The position numbers were made by a program, and so were the translations under genes. From contig OZ176052.1 of assembly GCA_964247055.1 (NCBI GenBank), positions 12,524,001 through 12,588,000 on the forward strand: 64,000 nucleotides of DNA, given 5' to 3'. How positions within the stretch are numbered: the first letter of the stretch is position 1; each line of letters opens with the position of its first letter. Positions 62,414 to 64,000 of the stretch are shown here, one piece after another. The notes under the pieces are model-generated. The model ran no database searches. It saw only the letters and a list, made by a program, of their open reading frames with translations, and was not told the origin of the DNA. This DNA comes from Paragordius varius. Its lineage: Eukaryota > Nematomorpha.

Positions 62414-63832
62414 CTATTTATCGAAAAAACGTTTAAACACTTTGTTGACCATAATTCTGTAATAAGGGTTGAACATGTAAGTAAAGTAAAATGTGCACGT
62501 GATGTATACGTATTCAAGGAATGAAAAAAAGAGAAACCATTTCGACATACTGGATCGTACCATCCATTGAGATATAAAATCCCAAATCATTTGAATAATA
62601 GATAAAGGTAATATGAGTAAAATGAATTCTACAGTCAATATAATCAATGTACGGATTTGTTCTTTGTTGATCAATTCTTTCCGACGATACAGTACATTTT
62701 TTGTAAGATCAATTCTACTGTGAGTAATCTGTGGTTGATTTAAAACTGAGATTTGGGACGTAAATTTTTTACTAAGTTGTGTGTCATTTGGTAGCCTTTC
62801 ATTAACCGGAAACAAGGTATGTGCTGATAAAGTTCTTCCACCCTTATTTTGATGTTTGGGGACCACACTTTGGTTTTTACGAACTACGGTGTCATACGTA
62901 ATTAAATAGGAATTTAATATTTTACGGCTGTTTTTAATTAATATACATTTGCATATTATGATACCAAGGAATGGCAAGATACGTAAAAATACTTCCCTAC
63001 TAATTTCATACGTTGTATACAACTTTTGTAATATAGGGCGCGTCTTTGGTATAACTAGAGGGCTTAATATCCAGAGGTATACACCTTCGCTTGTAATTTC
63101 TGGAGGAGGAATAATGGAATGATGATTGTTTAAACTTTCTTTCTTAAGGTGCTCATCAAAACATATCAAGTATCTTTTATGATCTAACCAAAAATATATG
63201 GGTAAGGACCAAAGGAAAACACTGATTGACAAAATCCAAATAGCTAATCGTACGCGTTTCTTAGTGACTAGATAAACGTATCGATATGGGTATTGTATTG
63301 CAAGGAATTGATTTAAAAAGACCAATATATACATCATGAATCCTATATTCACTAACGCTTTGTTCATGATATAATGAATGTGAGCCAAATAAAAGACCCA
63401 ACCCTTTCGTCCCCAAATGGGATTGTAATTGGCCTTTCCCCACATCCTCAAAACTGGTGCAGGGATCATTAGCAAAGTGTTTACCAAATTCACGGCATAA
63501 AAAAGTCTTAAAAGGTGTTGATTAACATTTAACTTTGCATGTGCGGTACCATATTTCTTTTTGTGGTGAACATGTTCAGAGGTTTTGTCAGTTTTACTAA
63601 TAATATTGGATGTTGAGCTTTTTTTATGTTTATTGATAATTCTGTTTGATGTTAAAGCAATTCCAATCGAATTCCCTACCAAACCCAGGGCCAAAAGGAA
63701 AACGAAAGCGTAACTATTGACTAACATAAAATGATCATCTAAATAGAGATCGATGTAACTAAAAGTTGTACAATTTTGTGTTTTGGGTAAAACTGTAGCG
63801 GGTAACGTTTTGAAGATTTTTAATTGAATCAT
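62414..63832 (-). CDS. Rhodopsin-like G-protein-coupled receptor, orphan, DRY-less
   Basis: Single exon of 472 residues with seven hydrophobic segments. TM1 holds FLLALGLVGNSIGIAL (GN motif). TM2 is LLRLFYAVNLVNTLLMIPAP, without the usual Asp. TM3 ends FMMYILVFLNQFLAIQYPYR: NQF stands where DRY is expected, followed by the normal AI..P.RY. TM4 is RLAIWILSISVFLWSLPIYF, TM6 IILTVEFILLILPLSIIQ, and TM7 ends YMFNPYYRIMVNKVFKRFF with an NPxxY-like motif and basic helix 8. An N-glycosylation site (NCTT) lies near residue 21. The third intracellular loop is long (about 90 residues) and basic. The ATG at 63832 gives a short N-terminus. Divergent peptide-receptor-like orphans of this style are common in flatworms; the ligand is unknown. 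Confidence 0.85.
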   Translation of the reverse strand: MIQLKIFKTLPATVLPKTQNCTTFSYIDLYLDDHFMLVNSYAFVFLLALGLVGNSIGIALTSNRIINKHKKSSTSNIISKTDKTSEHVHHKKKYGTAHAKLNVNQHLLRLFYAVNLVNTLLMIPAPVLRMWGKANYNPIWGRKGWVFYLAHIHYIMNKALVNIGFMMYILVFLNQFLAIQYPYRYVYLVTKKRVRLAIWILSISVFLWSLPIYFWLDHKRYLICFDEHLKKESLNNHHSIIPPPEITSEGVYLWILSPLVIPKTRPILQKLYTTYEISREVFLRILPFLGIIICKCILIKNSRKILNSYLITYDTVVRKNQSVVPKHQNKGGRTLSAHTLFPVNERLPNDTQLSKKFTSQISVLNQPQITHSRIDLTKNVLYRRKELINKEQIRTLIILTVEFILLILPLSIIQMIWDFISQWMVRSSMSKWFLFFSFLEYVYITCTFYFTYMFNPYYRIMVNKVFKRFFDK

Positions 63833-64000
63833 AGTTTAAGGCTTCAATATATGGTAAAAATTATCTTAATTTTGAGATATGTATGTTTAATTATTTATAA
63901 TAACGCACAAAGTAAATATTTCGATTGGAGCACAAAAAAATTAATAAGTTAAGTGTTTTTATATAAAATATTTTTAATTATCCCTAAAAGCTTTTTTAAT

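Overview
The window is AT-rich animal nuclear DNA (about a quarter G+C by eye) with spliceosomal genes separated by abundant DNA-transposon debris. Gene content is animal: a BACURD/KCTD adaptor, MEMO1, VMP1, RSRC2, MRGBP, HP1, EXO1, a rhodopsin-like receptor and TGF-beta/activin receptor-type ectodomains. The most telling feature is intron size. Eleven introns in five genes are only 21-26 nt, mostly towards the 5' end of genes, while other introns exceed 1 kb. Very short introns are known from dicyemid mesozoans, and a 5' bias of small introns from parasitic flatworms. A small-bodied spiralian parasite is my best guess, but this is inference.

Layout. 1-3.7 kb: a near-perfect hairpin, an 8-mer array, a satellite-like array and a TA run. 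3.8-4.3 kb (-): first four exons of mitochondrial citrate synthase; the rest must lie left of the window. 4.4-7.1 kb: MITEs. 7.3-13.9 kb (-): a hidden gene assembled here from short exons. It encodes a signal peptide, two tandem activin-receptor ectodomains and probably two more Cys-rich exons, with no kinase found; its introns hold a Helitron and a mariner relic. 14.5-15.8 kb: a hAT relic. 16.6-16.9 kb (-): last two exons of an unrecognised membrane protein. 18.0-20.5 kb (+): BACURD. 21.2-24.2 kb (+): MEMO1. 24.6-25.3 kb: a LINE fragment with an inverted 5' part. 28.8-39.3 kb (+): a gene of about 21 exons for a membrane-anchored SMP-C2-C1 lipid-transfer protein. 41.0-45.0 kb: a compact cluster VMP1(+), MRGBP(-), RSRC2(+). 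45.2-47.5 kb: a LINE relic. 49.4-50.2 kb (+): HP1. 50.5-57.8 kb: hAT, foldback, MITE and Helitron elements, some nested. 58.3-60.6 kb (+): EXO1, with candidate extra C-terminal exons to 61.8 kb. 62.4-63.8 kb (-): an intronless GPCR.

The genes are housekeeping or signalling genes with no operon-like logic. The only tight arrangement is VMP1/MRGBP/RSRC2, where two genes converge with 5 bp between their stop codons and two diverge from a shared 94-bp start region. Exon models were made by hand from GT-AG sites, reading phase and remembered family sequences; no alignment or transcript was available.
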